NCBI RefSeq assembly: GCF_001522545.3
Contig: NC_031774.1
Span: 48,849,410 to 48,913,409 of the forward strand
Reading direction: 5' to 3'
Length of the DNA: 64,000 bases
DNA from: Parus major
Taxonomy: Eukaryota; Chordata; Aves; Passeriformes; Paridae
In this document: positions 61,683 to 64,000 of the stretch, piece after piece
Layout: every line of letters begins with the position of its first letter
Numbering within the stretch: the stretch's first letter is position 1
Made by a program: the position numbers and the translations under genes
Notes under the pieces: model-generated
The model's input: the letters and a program-made list of their open reading frames with translations, nothing else
What the model was told of the DNA's origin: nothing
Databases searched by the model: none

Positions 61683-64000
61683 ACCTAAAAGGGATAATGA
61701 TGACTTCACCATTAGCTGTAAAATAGAAATATAAAAATGTCTTTGCATTAACACCAGCACCTTAAAACTAAAAATGAGAGAGCTTGGCCAAAGGGGTCTG
61801 ATACAACTGACTACAGAGTCAGGGTGGAAAAATATAAATCAATTGGATGAAATGATCCTTTGCTACAGACTAGAGAAGAAGTTTGGCTATGTCTCAAGTA
61901 ATGGAGAATTACACTAGCATTAATGGAACCAGAGATACTCTCAACAGTTCAGGGTGGATATAACTGTGCAATGGAGCAGAACAGATTAAAAATCCCAGCC
62001 TAAGGAAGGATTAATATAAAAAGCTGCAGGAGAAGCAGATAGAAATAAAGTAATGGTGCTCATAGTATGCATTTGCTATGTTCAGAATATTCATCTTTTG
62101 CCTTTTCAGTTGTTTTCTCAATTCTTCCTCTAGTGTATGACAACGTTGTTGCTTCTTCTTTCAGTATCAATGGCTTCTTCTGACACCACCAATTCATTGT
62201 GCCAGAAGCCAAAAATTTCCAGTAATTCCTAACTTGGCTGTATAGAGCATAACAGGTCAGTCATGTGGAATACAATTCTTTTCATATTTATATCATGGTT
62301 TGCTTACACAGACCTACAGTATGTACTGCCTTGGAAGAGACAGCCACAAGTAAGACAAGGTGATACTTTCTTTTGGGCATTGCAGTGCAACAATTCTGCC
62401 ATTTCAAGGGATTTCTGTTGAAAATTAAGATACTGTTTGCTTACTTCAGAATGTTGCATAGAAAAGTATCTGAAACTCATTGTTCAATCATATGAATGAC
62501 TGTCTTTGTTCAAGAAAGGAGTACAGAGGCTCTCTTCACCTGCTCTTGACACCACACCTACCATTTTCTTTTGCTTTTTCCCTTCATTTTCTCCCACATA
62601 CTCATAAATGTTTGCTTCTCCACATCTCAAGTGCACTGTCCTCTTCTTCACATATTAGGTATCCGACACTTTGATCCAGTTGGAATAGCGGGTGTAAAAC
62701 CTGATAGGGAAAATGTTGAAAATCACTAGAAAACAGCTATTTAATCATAGTTTTCTCATCTTCTCTCATCCTAAACCACCATCAGAGGGAAGAACAGAAA
62801 AAGTCTACATGCATGCATACACACATGCCCAAAGGCTGTACATGAGAGGCACATTTATATATCTGTTTGAGAAAAATAATTATACTGAATTCATTATAAA
62901 AGCTGTATTCTCACTTTTTTTTGTATATAATTTTTTTTTTGACTGATGTTTTTCCTATGTAGTTAATAGCTTTTAGATTCTCTCTATCCTTTTTTTTTTT
63001 TCTTTTTTTTTTTTTTCCTCTCCCATCTTCTTTTGTGGCCAACTTTCTCTTCATTCCTGGCTGCCATGCCCAATAAATTCTGGACACCATTGCAACAGCG
63101 GCTTAGGAGTGGAAGAGATTTGTCTCTGCCTATGAAGCCAACAGGTTCTACAGATTTCTTCATTGTAGCTGCAGACCTAACAAGGCCAAAATTGCCCAGG
63201 AAACACCTCTTCTTTTGGATTTACCTTAGATAACCTTTTCTGGTATATTTATTTCCTTTTTTCTTCTCCTAAGTTTTTAATCTTTCCTTCTTTCTTTCCC
63301 TTCTCATTTTTACTCTCTGTATTTCATGCCCAATTAATCTTGTTCTCTCCAGCACACGTTTATAGGAAGGAAGGTTCATGAAAAGAACTTTCAGAAGAAG
63401 ACTGAGCCAATTTCCTTGGTAACTACCAAAAGCAAGTGAAAATGACAAAAGAATTGACTACAGTGGATTGATTGATACTGATTTATAGCTGAAAATTGGA
63501 TCAAGTGCGTACACATACACTTTCTCCAGGGACTAAAGCAGAGGCAGACTGCTCCTGTCAGCATTCCTATACCATGAAGCTAAGTTCCCTAATGTCACCT
63601 CATGTCTCCCTTTCTAGCCCTGTCTTCTCCTTAAAGGAAGATAGCTGTTAAATAAAGGTGCTTGCTGTCTTATCCCAGGGATAGAAAAATTTGAAGATAC
63701 ATATGACTTATGCTTTATCATGAAATATAGGTCAATCTTCTATATATTCTGGAATCACTGCTCAACTGTGCGTATCTGCACCCCAGACTTCACATGCCTG
63801 TGTCTGCCAGGTAACCTAAGGAGGCTTTTCACAATAACTTCCTCTCACTTACACCTTGGATCTTAGTGGTTTTACTACCGAATGACAAAGGAGAAGTAGC
63901 AGAACCTATCCTAAATCTGATATCTGGAAATCCCTATTTATGATGAAAACTATTATTCACACATGTGTAAATGCTCCTGTTGTACTTTTAGGACACCTGG
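61683..64000. other. Unique DNA with a T-rich tract
   Basis: No gene was recognised. A T-rich tract occupies 62989-63018 (T12, C, T15-like). Small open frames at 62480-62946 and 63033-63233 have no domain. Confidence 0.4.
62989..63018. repeat. T-rich homopolymeric tract
   Basis: Two long T runs separated by single C bases, then a pyrimidine-rich stretch. Confidence 0.8.

Overview
This window looks like bird nuclear DNA, most likely from a passerine. The evidence is AT-rich, intron-poor sequence carrying several CR1 LINE fragments with the avian ATTCTRTG-type 3' end, solo long terminal repeats (LTRs) of avian endogenous retroviruses, and no recent SINEs. The passerine suggestion rests on the look of the 1.5-kb LTR at 41662-43145 and is my recollection, not a search result. 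There is no bacterial-type gene layout, operon or CRISPR array. I recognise no complete protein-coding gene.

Layout, left to right. 1-4.5 kb is mostly unique sequence with one old plus-strand CR1 tail. 4.5-4.9 kb holds a probable decayed plus-strand LTR with TATA box and poly(A) signal in the right order. 4.9-9.3 kb is unique AT-rich DNA. 9.36-9.94 kb is a minus-strand solo LTR. 11.7-13.1 kb contains two minus-strand CR1 tails. 13-29 kb is mainly unique sequence with A/C-rich tracts, a decayed CR1 tail and an ancient amniote repeat. 29.8-35.0 kb contains a run of plus-strand splice-site pairs that could be a spliced transcript, probably non-coding or at most weakly coding. 36.17-37.96 kb is the longest mobile element body, a 5'-truncated and broken minus-strand CR1 with part of its reverse transcriptase; near its 3' end is a perfect 23-bp fold-back duplication. 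39.09-39.25 kb holds another exon-like segment. 41.66-43.15 kb is a solo LTR bounded by a perfect 6-bp target duplication; it supplies the only CpG-rich island of the window and a G-quadruplex motif. 43.4-45.4 kb carries two unusually long homopolymers (T54 and A37). 45.7-64 kb is unique sequence with two MIR-type SINE fossils.

Nothing here works together as a gene system. The best-supported features are mobile-element remains. The possible gene content is limited to exon-like segments and unconserved small open frames, all flagged with low confidence. No undescribed system is evident; the most unusual sequence-level events are the templated fold-back mutation inside the CR1, the CpG-rich solo LTR, and the splice-signal cluster.
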